DNA of 64,000 nucleotides from Hygrophila difformis. Its lineage: Eukaryota; Streptophyta; Magnoliopsida; Lamiales; Acanthaceae. The DNA lies in contig JAOANR010000010.1 of the NCBI GenBank assembly GCA_030278955.1, positions 18,506,444-18,570,443 of the forward strand, written 5' to 3'. The notes below the pieces were generated by a model that did not search any database, was not told where the DNA came from, and saw nothing but the letters and a program-made list of their open reading frames with translations. Made by a program: the position numbers and the translations under genes. Below are positions 47,401 to 57,960 of this stretch, piece after piece (position 1 is the stretch's first letter; every line of letters starts with the position of its first letter).

Positions 47401-48378
47401 GCAATCCCGTCGAACGTGACCCATTCGACCGCATCGGTAACAGGCGCCTTGTTGCGGGCATCCCCTTGCCAGATGGGGTCGTCCACATCTCGGGCAAGGC
47501 GGTACCGGATCTTCTTGGTTGAACCTCCTCCCAGTGTTGTTTTGTTGGGGCCTATTCGACCCTCTGCGCTGCTCGTTCCTTCCAGTGTTGTTCTCGTTTC
47601 TTGAGTCTCGACTTCTCTTGTCTTGGGGACCCCTGCTGGACTCCCCACTCACCCTTCTTTTCAGCTGCTGCACGCGTGCTACCGCCACAGCGCGGTCATA
47701 CACTGCTTGCAAATCGGGGTAGTGTACCCCTGCGATCACCTCGTGCACGGACAGGTTCAGTCCCATCTCGAACTTCTGTGCCTTTTCTGCATCAGTAGGC
47801 ACTAGCCTTGGTGCGAACCTCACCAGCTCCTTGAAGCGCGTGTAGTATTCCTGCACCGTCTGGCTTCCTTGCTTCAGCGATAGGAACTCTTCGTACATGG
47901 CAGCTTTTTACTCGTCATCTTCAGTTAGTTTGGCTTGCGTCGCCTGCCACCAGTCGTCAGCTTCGCCTCCTAAGTAGTATGAGGCGACATGCACTCTTTC
48001 TCCTTCCGGACATTTGACCGCTCCCAGCAGCTTGTCAAAAGTCCGGATCCACTCTTCCAGTTTAGCTGGATCCTCCTCACCAGCATAGTGGGGCGGCTGG
48101 TAAGGATTCACCATCGCCAGGTAGTTAGGGCGAGCTTGGGGCGGAGGTACCGCCGCAGCTTGACCCTGGTTGACTTGCGCGTTCCCGAGCGCAATCAACA
48201 CTTCCTCTATCGTCCTAAGACGATCGCCCACATCGTTCGGTGCGGGGGCGTCCTGCGCACCTTGGGGTTGTTCCGTTTCAGGTTGAATCGGTTCAGTGAC
48301 GTTTGGTAGTGTCTCAGTAGGAGTTTCGGTAGTAGTTTGGGGAGCAGTTTGAGTCCTTCCTCTTCCTCTGGGTGCCAT
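44409..48378 (-). pseudogene. Gypsy gag-pol, truncated, two in-frame stops
   Basis: Start ATG at 48378, just after the upstream in-frame TTG. One frame throughout. Gag has a retrotransposon gag core with QGSQTVQEYYTRF and two zinc knuckles (CPRCGRPHLARGC and CYRCGRMGHVRRDC). Protease is DSGAS, RT is [10 protein letters not shown] and RNase [11 protein letters not shown]. Integrase shows HHCC, SMDFVSG, SDRDSRF and DGQTERT. In-frame stops: TAA at 47908-47910 in gag and TGA at 46786-46788 between protease and RT. The frame ends at 44409, about 20 residues after the third catalytic residue, where the other LTR begins. Two single stops suggest it was coding until recently. Confidence 0.9.
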
Positions 48379-48688
48379 TCTGGTACAAACGGAAGGATTA
48401 GGACTGGTGAATTTAACATATAGTCTAAGCAATTTCTATGAATGTATATGTGTATTGGAATTTAGCACGTGGTGCTTTGTTCGAACTAAGAAGCGTCGTA
48501 CGCTTCGGGGTTTTATTTTAATTTCTTCTTATTCCAAATTTTTTTTTCAGGGCTGTACGGACAGATCTGGCCATTTCTTTTTTTTTTTCGATTTATAAAA
48601 GAAAATAAATCGGGCATTTTATTTCCTCAAAAGAAATTTTAGTACAAAAGATATTTTCCTAGCAAAATAGCATCTAACAATAGAATCT

Positions 48689-48994
48689 CTAGTGTCTCAT
48701 GACGTCCTCCGGTGGGGTAGCAGGATCTTCCTCCGGATCTTCCTCCTCCGAACTCGGCGGCAATAGCTCGTCAAAGATAGTGTTTAGGTCTTGCCCGTGG
48801 GCATCAATGTATTCCTTTAGTATTAAGTTTTTTTTAGTGAGGGTTTGGACTTGGCGCTCTCTCAAGTTGCCCATGTGATGTAAATTGGCCTCCAATTGAG
48901 CCATACGGTACTCCATTTGCTCTAGGGTTTGGTGGGAATCAAGATGAACGCTCATCATCCTGACCATCAACTGCATCATGTCCTGACTAGCCAT
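48689..48994 (-). CDS. Small leader ORF upstream of gag
   Basis: 101 residues from ATG 48994. The first 70 residues are Met, Gln, Leu and Glu rich with heptad-like spacing (LEQMEYRMAQLEANL), likely a coiled coil. The tail is acidic (SSEEEDPEEDP). It lies between the primer site (49268) and gag (48378), in element sense. I do not recognise the protein. Ogre-type elements have an ORF before gag, but one in a Tekay-like element is not something I know. It could be a chance frame. Confidence 0.45.
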   Translation of the reverse strand: MASQDMMQLMVRMMSVHLDSHQTLEQMEYRMAQLEANLHHMGNLRERQVQTLTKKNLILKEYIDAHGQDLNTIFDELLPPSSEEEDPEEDPATPPEDVMRH

Positions 48995-49267
48995 CTAGCG
49001 CAAGCAAGAGATCTAAGTTAATATTCGCCAAGATTCTAAGTTCAATTCGCCAAGATCCTAAGTTCATAGGAGAAATGCAATATGCCAATGCAAATGATAT
49101 TTCCCCCCAATAATAATTTAATGCACCACATATATATATTTTTCCATGGGTTTTAAAATAAAAATTTTCCATGGAAATAATACTTTAAAATTTAAAATAA
49201 TAGTTAAAATACTAATAATAGTTTAAAAATAATAATGGTTTAAAAATAGTAGTTTTAAAAATAGCCG

Positions 49268-49280
49268 GGCTCTGATACCA
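49268..49280 (-). other. Primer-binding site, tRNA-iMet type
   Basis: Minus strand TGGTATCAGAGCC, three bases from the LTR end at 49284. Confidence 0.88.
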
Positions 49281-49283
49281 ACT

Positions 49284-52200
49284 TGCAACACCCCGGTTTT
49301 TGGTCACCCAGGTCGGGATGTCACCGCCACATCCCCCTAGTAAGACACGGTTTCTCCGAGCTTACTCAAGAGATGCAAGGCTAGGTATTGCAGTATTTAA
49401 AAGTATTTAAATCATTCAAAACAGCCAATTCAATATAATTGGAAAATAATAATAGTATAGCGCAGCGGAAACAATTGTTTTAGTATAGTATTGCAGCGGA
49501 AAATTTAAATAGGGCCGACATGGCCAAAACACGGGTTAAACAGACCCGTTCATAGTATAGTCTAGAGTACGAATTTAAAAGCAAAACAAAATCCCCAAAA
49601 TCCCATGCATGATTCATGCTCACACATGCTCATTCCACATATTCTGTAAGAAAAGGAAATAAAACGGTTTTGGTCAGCAAATTTGCTGAGTAAGTTAACA
49701 CATGCATGATCGTAGGGTTTAAAAGTCATTAATTTAATAATTTAAATAAAGCATGATAATAACATAATATTTAATTTAATCTAATCAACTATTCAATAGC
49801 ATAATTTATCACAGGGCTCTATTTAATAACACATATCGCATGGTTTAAGATAAAAGCCATAATTTAAAGAAAGCATTTAAATAATTTAATTGGACAACAA
49901 CATAATTTTAATCTAATTTAATTTAATTTAGAATCCCCATTACATCCCCGATTTGGTATCTCAAAGTTTCACGATAGCATCGCGATGTCAACAAGTTTAG
50001 CCGGTAGCCCGGCGGCCGCAACCGTATCAGCCATACCCAGTACCACTCCGGAGCCTCGAGAAACCCATACGGATATTCACGAGAGTGTAGGCTCTATATT
50101 TCGCCGTTTTGGCAATATCACATTTCAAGTTTAGCGCGCGGGGTCACCATCGTCCATTACGGCACGAAGTGAATCGTTAGGGGGCACCCTGCAGAGCACT
50201 CACCCCTAATTTTAATTTATCAAGTTTGTAAGGGTATTTAATTTTTAAAAATCTGACTTCAATTGTATTTATTTGGAAATAATATCTCAACTCGTTTCAA
50301 CCCTAAAGGTTAATTCCATGTTCCAACAAGATCTCAAGATTTAGTTTCCGGTAAACCACAGTTTACTCTAAAATTCGTCAAAAATCAGATTTAATTCCAA
50401 AAATTCCAATATTTCATCTCTGACTCCGAAACGTCAAGATCTACAACTTTCATGTTTTAACGTTTTCAATCCGAGATACCTAAGTAGGTCAAAATCACCA
50501 ATTTGCGCAGAAGAGCAAATCTGTCCGAGTTGAATGTGTCACAGTTTAAAGATTTCAAATTCTACCATATCAATTCAACTCCAAATTTAATGAAATTTGA
50601 CAGAGATCATCTTAAGACAATTATCTACGACTTTCATGTTCGGCCAAAGATCTAAAATAGTCTAGATCCTACGTCAAAACCGTGATCAAGATCATTCCTA
50701 AGTTCTGTTCAAGATTTCAAGATCTAGATTCAAACAGCTCGGTTCCGGTGGGTTTTCACATATCAAATCAACTCCAAAAATTCTCAAATATTTACAGTAG
50801 CTAGATCTAAGTCTTAGGAACGTTTTTCGTGTTTTAAGTTTTTCCGTTTGAGTTCGTTTTATGATTCGGAAAAATTCATCAAATTTATTGCGCCGATAGA
50901 AAGTTTAGATTGACAGATTTTCGGTTTCTTGTTAATCTTTTAGTTTCGAATGTTTTAATTCATCCCAAAACCATGTAAGAGTTAACTTACTGAGTTTATG
51001 AACGTCCGGGATCGTCTATTCAAAGGCGTGGCTTCCAGTCCACCGTTTCTCCTCTCCGTTCGTCGGGTTCTACGATCTAGATCCAACACGGGGTGTAGAA
51101 AGAAAAAGGAGATGATTAGGATTCGTTTTCGAATCGTTTATTGAATAGAGATTGGATCGAGACTTACCACAACTATGGAGATCTGTAGAAAATTCGTCCA
51201 ACAGCGTTCGTCTTGGTTTCGTGCCTCCGACGACTCCGGATTTAGGGTTTCGAATGTATAGAATGTTGTAGGGTTTTGTAAACTTGTTCGGGGCTCCCAA
51301 GGGGTTTATTTATAGATTTCCCAAGCCCTAGGGCGTCCAACATCTGACCTAAGGGTCTTGGGTCGAGAGATGTTCAACCGAAAGTCGAAAAATCCGCGTT
51401 CGGGCGAGAGATTCACGCAACGGGCAAATCTGTCGTGTGGCGCGGTCGTGGCGCGCTTTTCCCCCTTCACCGCGCGGCCACCGCGCGACACTCGCCTGGA
51501 CTTCGGTCCGGGCGGGTCGTGTGATCCGTCGTGCTTTTCCGCCTCTCTTTCGGGTTTCTATCCCTCTATGCTCCCGAATTCCGATTTCCGGGGTATCTTC
51601 GGGTTTCTACTTTCTCTCTAAATTTTTACTCGGGTCTAATTGGATGTTTTGGACTCGAGTCCTCGAGTTCATTAGTGTCGGGTTTTGGTGTACAATTTTT
51701 TTTTTTTGAGGAACGAGAAGATTTTATAATCAAAACATAAAAAGTACAATGTCTGTTACAAGATTGGCAATTTTTCACCATAAATTCCTAAGAGCCAAAC
51801 ACTCACTACGCACCTTAGCATCTACCTGGTAGGAGCTAAACACAATTTCAATACATAACAATAAATTCAACCATGACTAAAACAATTTCAATTGCCTCGG
51901 ACCAGGAGATCTAATGTCCCAAAGAAAAATCGAATCCTCACAACATCAAGAAACCATCAGCGTCCAACCATCCGAAATAAGTACCTTCTAATAGCAGGTT
52001 TGACCACAAGAACCCCAGCAACATATTATACCAGTTTAAAGCAACTGGTTCCGATGACAATCTTCAAGTAATGCTTGCTGTAGACACTCTGAAATGGGCA
52101 TCAGTCGCAACAACGGGTGGCCCTCGAGGTGAAAACGAAGGACAATCCCGTGACACTTGCTTCAAGATATGTCTCCTCTGCATATATCTCAAACCAGTGC

Positions 52201-52713
52201 TTCAAAAAAGCTCGAGACTATGATTGGTTTAAAACCGAAGCCAAAAGGTAAAGGACGACATAGAATGGTAAATAGACGACACAGGGATGATGAACCATCA
52301 AATCATGACCATTACGGAAAATCCAATCGTGTTGTCCTCCCTCAACTCTCTCAAAATTTCACAATTGAATCAACGAACTTTTACCCCCGTTTGCATAAGA
52401 AAATAATCCATGAAACCCGGAGACCCCATCTCAAACACAATCTGCAACCTACAAAAGATTTCAGAATTTCTTTTTTTTTTTTCCTTTCTTTTTTTTATAG
52501 CTTTTTTTTTAAAACCAAGAATAGTCAACTACAATTTATTTACCTTTAATAATTCTTTTTATTTAATTAAATTCTTTTTAAGTTAAAATCTCATTTCTCA
52601 TTTCCTTAGCTTTATTTATTTATTTATTTGCTGGATTCATTTATTTATGGTATTTATTGTTTATTTATTTAATTATTATTTCATTTTATGATGGAAAATT
52701 CACGGGTATTACA
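49284..52713 (-). repeat. Gypsy 5' LTR with inserted LINE fragment
   Basis: Minus strand TGTAATACCCGTG (52713) to GGGGTGTTGCA (49284). 3430 bp, of which roughly 800 belong to the inserted sequence at 51696-52480. TTTA simple repeats lie near 52616-52680. Confidence 0.8.
51696..52480 (-). pseudogene. Probable 5'-truncated LINE, 3' end
   Basis: On the minus strand the segment ends CTTCTCGTTCCTC followed by A12 (51707-51696), an ending I know from plant L1-like elements. Just upstream a short frame reads VDAKVRSECLALRNLW then stop (about 51829-51779). The right border is unclear, and a long T-rich tract lies at about 52469-52512. Confidence 0.45.
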
Positions 52714-53034
52714 AAGAGGCCATGAACTAAAATGCTAACTAGTCCTACGCGTTAATCTCTTTTGCATTTTATTGCATTTCACAACATTTCAGGACTCAGC
52801 TAAACGCAATACAGATATAATAGTAAATATTTGTAAAAATATATAGTAAAACTGTAATATTTAATAGTAAAAATTTAAATGATTTACCTAACGGTACTAA
52901 AAACTAATAAAAAGTCAAATGGTACCATTTAATAAATGAAAAGTGCCAAAATGGCACTAATAAATAATTTGCCCTAAAATTAAAGTAAATTAAATTATAT
53001 TAGAAAATTAAAATAATGTAAAATCTTAAAAAAA
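52714..53034. other. AT-rich flank
   Basis: First five bases AAGAG are the right flank of the gypsy LTR. No gene. A segment of about 55 bases (52977-53031) is repeated almost exactly at 54487-54540. Confidence 0.5.
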
Positions 53035-53044
53035 CTAGTAAGTA

Positions 53045-53065
53045 ACCCGTCGAGACTCGACGGGT
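53045..53065 (-). terminator. Helitron 3' terminal hairpin
   Basis: Ten-base arms around one base, six bases before CTAG. In Helitrons this hairpin marks the end of rolling-circle transposition; it is not a transcription terminator. The same hairpin is at 54641-54661. Confidence 0.7.
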
Positions 53066-53232
53066 ATAATTATATATTTTATATATAATATATATACTTA
53101 TAGCATATGAAACTAATAGAGAATATATATATGATTTAATTATTTTTAAAACAGAGAAATCATATTAAACCGTCTTCCCGTGGCTTGTCCCGTACAAACC
53201 TAGCAGATCAATAAAAATAAAGAGGTAATAAT

Positions 53233-54400
53233 TAAAATAGGCCACAAGAAGGAGTTATTTCCACTTTTAGGCCACGATATTTTGATTTAGGAAAATAGGC
53301 CATTATAAGGATTTCGGGCCTGAATTTAGGCCATTGGGCTGGAATTCGAGCTGAGATGGCCTAAAAATGGAAATGACACCTTCTGGTGGCCTATTTTAGT
53401 TTTTTTCAATTGTTTTTTTTTATGTACTTAAAATAAATAATACTCATTTTGTGTCATTATTTATGTCGTACTTTCTTTTTCTTGTTACAATATTTTTATT
53501 TGATTTTTATTTTAAAAATAATTAAATATTAATCGTCAAACCTACCCATCACCTTACATTAATAAATAAATATATTAAACTTTCAAATTACCCTCTATCA
53601 TTAATAATTCCAGTCCACCCTACAACCACATATCAGTAAATCACACATAAATAAATTAAAATTGTAAACTCATTACAATCATATTATATAAATTTTTAAG
53701 TTACTTTTTTTAACACTAATAATGTGACGAATGGGGTAATATAAGAAATGAAATAAATATTAATTCAAATATATTATAAAATAAGTAAAACAAATACATA
53801 TTCAAATAAATTATAAAGTAAAAGATAAACATGTTTTATTATAAGTATCCCAAAATTTTCGGACATGGTACTTTATGTAGGAATAATTAGTATTAAATAC
53901 AAGGATATATTAGGGTTAAAAATGTAGCTTAAGAATTTATGTAATGTGGTTGTAATGAATTTATAATTTAAATTTATTTATTTATGTGTGATTTAATGAT
54001 ATATGGTTGTAGGTTGGATGAGAATTATTAATGATAATGGGTTAGAAAATTTAATATATTTATTTATTAATGCGTTATGATAGGTATATTTGGTAATTAA
54101 TATTTAATTATTTTAAAATGGAAATAAAAAAATGTTGGAACAAGAAAAAAAAAGTAGGACATAAATAATGGCACAGAATAAGTATTATTTATTTTAATAA
54201 ATAAAATAAAAAATAAGTCTAAAAAACTAAAATAGGCCACCAGAAGGAGTAATTTCCACTTTTAGGCCATCGCAGCCCAAATTCCAGCCCAATGGCCTAA
54301 ATTCAGGCCCGAAATCCTTCTAATGACTATTTTCCCTAAATCAAAATATCGTGGCCAAAAAGTGGAAATGACTCCTTCTGGTGGCCTAGTTTCTATCTTG
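53233..54400. repeat. Foldback element, 1.2 kb, arms about 490 bases
   Basis: The left arm (about 53233-53725) returns inverted as about 53925-54400 with moderate divergence. The outer 170 bases of each arm (with GGAGT and TTTCCACTTTTAGGCCA) are themselves imperfect palindromes. The transcript would form a very long hairpin. No coding capacity. Confidence 0.75.
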
Positions 54401-54964
54401 ATTTAAAATCTAATTATTTTATGTGAATTTTTTTTTTGGAAAAGCTATTTTATGTGAATTTAGACTACACTATTATTTAGAATAAAATTAAAGTAAATTA
54501 AATTATATTAGAAAATTAAAATAATGTAAAATCTTAAATAAATTAAATATAATCTATATATATTAAAGCATTAGTAAACAACTCATCCTAATGTGTTGTC
54601 TCCGTTTCAAATTTTCAATTTTTATAGATACTAGTAACTAACCCGTCGAGACTCGACGGGTTATATTATATATAGTAATAATAAATTATATTTTGAGTAA
54701 TGAAAAATGTGTAATGCTTTTTTATATATTCAAAAGAGAATATATATATACATATGATAATATAATTTAAATATTTTTAAAATTAACAAAGAAATCATAT
54801 TATACTGTATCTTTTGCTTTTGTGGCTTGTCTGGTACTAAACTAACATATCAATAAAAATAATTATTAAAATAATATTTTTATTTGATTTAAAATTTAAA
54901 TTAAGATAAATAAAATTAAAAAATAAATATGAAACATAAGATGAAAATTTTCCTAACAATTTGC

Positions 54965-55217
54965 TGAAAATTTCATTGGTGAAAATCTCATTGATAGGGG
55001 CTAGTATAACACTATCTTTAAAAATGTCTTAATTTGAAGTAGTGCAGTTTGTATTTGTATATGTACTTTACAAAATTACCGCTATAGGATCACCCGAAGA
55101 GTTTATAAGAATATCATCCGAAAATGTCACGTCTAATTGTATATCTCCAAAATCAATACTCGCTTTACCATCACCTACATCTACTATCCATTTTGTAAAT
55201 TTTATGTCATATATAAA
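54965..55217 (-). pseudogene. Helitron helicase fragment (middle part)
   Basis: Minus-strand frames read FTKWIVDVGDG then SGDPIA, and after a frame change SVILAPINEIF. These match the middle of the Pif1-like helicase of plant Helitrons. Contains frameshifts. In an intact protein this part precedes the fragment at 55258-55877, so the order here is reversed or duplicated. Confidence 0.6.
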
Positions 55218-55257
55218 TTTCATTATAAACAATAGTTTTGCGGTATTTTGAGTTAAC

Positions 55258-55877
55258 CATTCTTAATTGCATATTAATACATTTAGCCACATCTTGCTAG
55301 TGACACGTAATATTGCAACATAATTATTCATAGCTAAACACTGGTTTTGGAAGATAAAATCCAACATTCTTTAAAGATTGACATTTACTTTGGTTTATAA
55401 TCAGAGCAAAACAAACTATAAGTGAGAATTTTCTCATCTCAAATCGAATAAAAAATTTGGTCAAATCAAATATGCTGATAATCATTCTACCAATCAAGAA
55501 TTTTCTACTTTCATGGTTTCACGAAAAATAGTTTAACCTCTTCTGCATCTTGGTTACTATCAACCTACTTCCATTACATAATTTATTTGACGTATATATA
55601 TTCCTAAAAAGCATGACTATGCAACCCTTATTCAAATATATTTCATGATTCAGTAATCCAGAACAATTGATCATGTTTAGATATTCAAGTGATAATAATT
55701 CATTGGCATTATCTATGCTTTCATCATTTTGAGAAATATTGTTAAAACATATATATACACACATTTTCATTTTGCAGATATATGTTTCATGATGTAATTA
55801 TTGATTGTAACAACAATTTCATTGGTAGGGGTTAATATATAGTAAAAATATTTGGATTTAAAGTGGTGCAATTTATA
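55258..55877 (-). pseudogene. Helitron helicase fragment (C-terminal part)
   Basis: Minus strand from the CACTA edge: LTPTNEIV, then LSLEYLNMINCSGL and CNGSRLIVTKMQKR (55700-55550), and in other frames ALIINQSKCQSLKNVG and NITRVTSKMWL, the end of Pif1-like Helitron helicases. Several stops and frameshifts. Starts at the point where the CACTA element inserted. Confidence 0.7.
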
Positions 55878-55890
55878 CACTACAAGAAAA
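55878..55890 (+). repeat. CACTA terminal inverted repeat
   Basis: CACTACAAGAAAA, the common terminus of plant CACTA elements. Only this end is in the window. Confidence 0.88.
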
Positions 55891-55899
55891 GACGGAGTT

Positions 55900-56222
55900 A
55901 CCGACCGAATTCTGCGGTCGGCAACCCCCGGAGGCGGGTCGGACACGGGGTTGCCGACCGAATTACCGACCGCAGAAGGCGGTCGGTAATTTCTTGGTAT
56001 GGGATCGGAGGCCGACCATTTCGGTTGGAGTCGACGTATTTACCGACCGATTTCCCGACCGCATGGCGGTCGGGAATATTCTCCGACCGGCTACCGACCG
56101 TTTCTGTGGTCGGGAATTTCTCCCGAGGGACCCGCTGGTCCCGGGCTTGCCGACCGCATGCAAGTCGGTCGGTAGTAATTGGAGACCAATCACCGACCGC
56201 TTCTTGCGGTCGGTAATTTCTA
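55900..56222. repeat. CACTA subterminal repeat array
   Basis: At least ten copies of ACCGACCG or CGGTCGG in both orientations, typical of the subterminal sites bound by the small transposase. Confidence 0.8.
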
Positions 56223-56537
56223 TACCAGCAGCTTCAGAATGGCTGTATTTTACAGCCATCCCTACTGCTCAAACAACACCAAATTGGAAACAACACATTA
56301 ACGATATATCAATCAATTCACAATCACACCAACAACACGAACAATGCGTCAAACTAACAAATTCATACCAAACGTTCAAACAACACTAACCATCAACCAC
56401 GGTTTTACAAACACAACTATCGCAATATCCAAAGACAAGTTCTACCAACAAGTGCAAGTTAAATACGATCAAATTCACAACTCTAATGCAATATCCAAAG
56501 ACAAGAACAAGTCTTATGAACATAACTACTACAAGAG

Positions 56538-57585
56538 TCAATGAACAGCTGCATCACCTCCTCCATGACCATCATCCCCGCGGTCGGGGGATCGAGGACC
56601 CCGAATACCCAGCCATCTCTCCATCTACTCGGCCATGGTGAGCTGTGTCTGAGAGAGCTGATCCAGTGTCGCCTTGTACGCCGCAAACTGGGCATCGAAC
56701 TGGGCCTGCGTCACGTACTGTGAAGTAGCTGGTGGTGGAGGGGTGGAATGAACATCATCCAAAGGCCGAATCGACCTGGCCATAGAGCCCATGCCATAAA
56801 TCGCCTTGCGCCTATCGTGGCCACCTGCAATGTCTAAGAAGACGCGATCCGGATCAAAGGTCCCACCAATCTCCGGGTCCTGGCTTAAAGTCTCAGTAAC
56901 AACATTAAACTCCTCCTGTTTTGGAAAATAAATGACAGAGCAATTAACTTATCATTACAGCAAACGAAAAATGGAACACGGTAATTAGAATACGTACATG
57001 AAGATTTTGTGACTTATCTCGAACCCAATTATCCTTTTGGTGTTTTCTTGTATGCGTGTGCTCATGGAGCTCATGCAAGTGGACAGGTGTTTCCTTCTAG
57101 GCCGACTAAACAACATAAAAAAAATTGAAGTGTTGAGAATCTGTCATTAAATAACATTTAATCATAAATAACGAATTGGTAAAGCATATCAAATCATCGT
57201 AAGTGGCTCGAAATGTCTTCGATCCTGCAGTATGTGTGGGGAGGGCTGGTGCATCCTCCTGACCACGGCGCCTATTAAACTTTCCCATCTTCTGTTTTTC
57301 CTTAAACGCTTGGGAAGCCCATATTCGAGCCCAATTCTCCGCCACAACCGCATCCCCGGGCATCGGCTTTTTGTTACTTCTTATGTCCAAAGTGTAATCC
57401 TTGTATCTGTGATTTGCAATTAAAGTCAAATGACATAGACGAGTATTACCCAATAACACACTAGATATAACTACAATCTAGATGGTACCGCGCAATATTT
57501 TTCTTCTCCCATTCTTTCCTGACAGCAAGGGCATGTCCTGACAGCAAGGGCGATACACGGTGAAAAAAGACCATACAAGTGCGGA
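56538..57585 (-). pseudogene. CACTA tnpA-like (Ptta/En/Spm) gene remains
   Basis: Minus-strand exons: one reads AENWARIWASQAFKEKQKMG and THTAGSKTFRA (57360-57210), the core of plant Ptta/En/Spm proteins. A later one reads DPEIGGTFDPDRVFLDIAGG and GMGSMARS (about 56895-56770). The final frame has a TAG at 56625-56627 and ends at TGA 56538-56540. At least one intron is likely near 57160-56925. The protein binds the subterminal repeats in known elements. Probably inactive. Confidence 0.7.
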
Positions 57586-57620
57586 ACATTAGTTATTGAA
57601 TACAAATAGTTAATCACATT

Positions 57621-57771
57621 TCAGATTATGAAGTCCTCGTCCGAAGTCTCCTGTGAGGAATCTTCGGGATCAGTGTCATCTATATTAGAATCAGTGTCAG
57701 TCGAGGATTCAGAGTCTGCAACGTCATCCGGCTGAAGGTCTACATATTGGACGACGGTATCTGTTAGTCGC
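57621..57771 (-). pseudogene. CACTA tnp2 transposase, C-terminal tail
   Basis: About 50 codons ending TGA at 57621-57623. The acidic Ser/Asp/Glu-rich tail and its place upstream of the tnpA-like gene fit the end of the large transposase. The rest was separated by the LTR insertion at 57772. Confidence 0.55.
57767..57771. repeat. Candidate target duplication GTCGC, left side only
   Basis: Five bases next to the third Athila-type LTR. The other copy is outside the window. Confidence 0.35.
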
Positions 57772-57917
57772 TGAAACTTTTGAACTAGTTTCGTCAACAT
57801 GAGCTTTTCTAAAATATCCCAAATTAAATTTATTAAAGGAAAAGAGTTATGATTCGTGGGGAAGGGGTTTAAGGATATATTTCACTTTTTATTACTCATG
57901 TGGGGTACTCTGATTTC

Positions 57918-57960
57918 AAACGGCGCTGTAGTCCTCCCCGGCATGAAACTTTTGACAACT
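57918..57960 (-). repeat. Fossil leader/primer-site/LTR junction inside the LTR
   Basis: AAACGGCGCTGTAGTCCT followed by CCCCGGCA and then TGAAACTTTTGACAAC (57944). This closely matches the true leader/primer-site/LTR junction at 29339-29388 of the sister element, minus eight bases of the primer site. Confidence 0.7.

Larger units (their letters stand above)
44409..52713 (-). mobile_element. Ty3/gypsy element (Tekay-like), 5' part
   Basis: 5' LTR 49284-52713, iMet primer site, an extra small ORF in the leader, then gag-pol cut off within the integrase by the deleted gypsy element. Its 3' LTR would lie left of that element, in the gap. RT and integrase motifs fit the Tekay (Del) chromoviruses; the chromodomain end is not visible. 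Confidence 0.85.
53035..54628 (-). mobile_element. Candidate non-autonomous Helitron
   Basis: The 3' end is well formed: on the minus strand a hairpin with arms ACCCGTCGAG and CTCGACGGGT (53065-53045), six bases, then CTAG (53038-53035) followed by T. A plausible 5' end TCTATAAAAATTG lies at 54628 after an A. Contents are AT-rich with the large foldback. The 5' end is less certain than the 3' end. Confidence 0.5.
54631..55877 (-). mobile_element. Helitron fragment with 3' end and helicase remains
   Basis: CTAG at 54631-54634, six bases, then the same terminal hairpin (54641-54661). To the right, on the minus strand, are helicase pieces. The CACTA element cuts it at 55878. Order and duplication of the pieces show rearrangement. 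Confidence 0.65.
55878..57771 (-). mobile_element. CACTA (En/Spm) transposon, one end
   Basis: Begins with the canonical terminal repeat CACTACAAGAAAA (55878-55890) after ATA, the likely 3-base target duplication. A subterminal array follows, then tnpA-like and tnp2 C-terminal coding remains on the minus strand. Cut at 57772 by an Athila-type LTR; the other end is outside the window. Confidence 0.88.
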
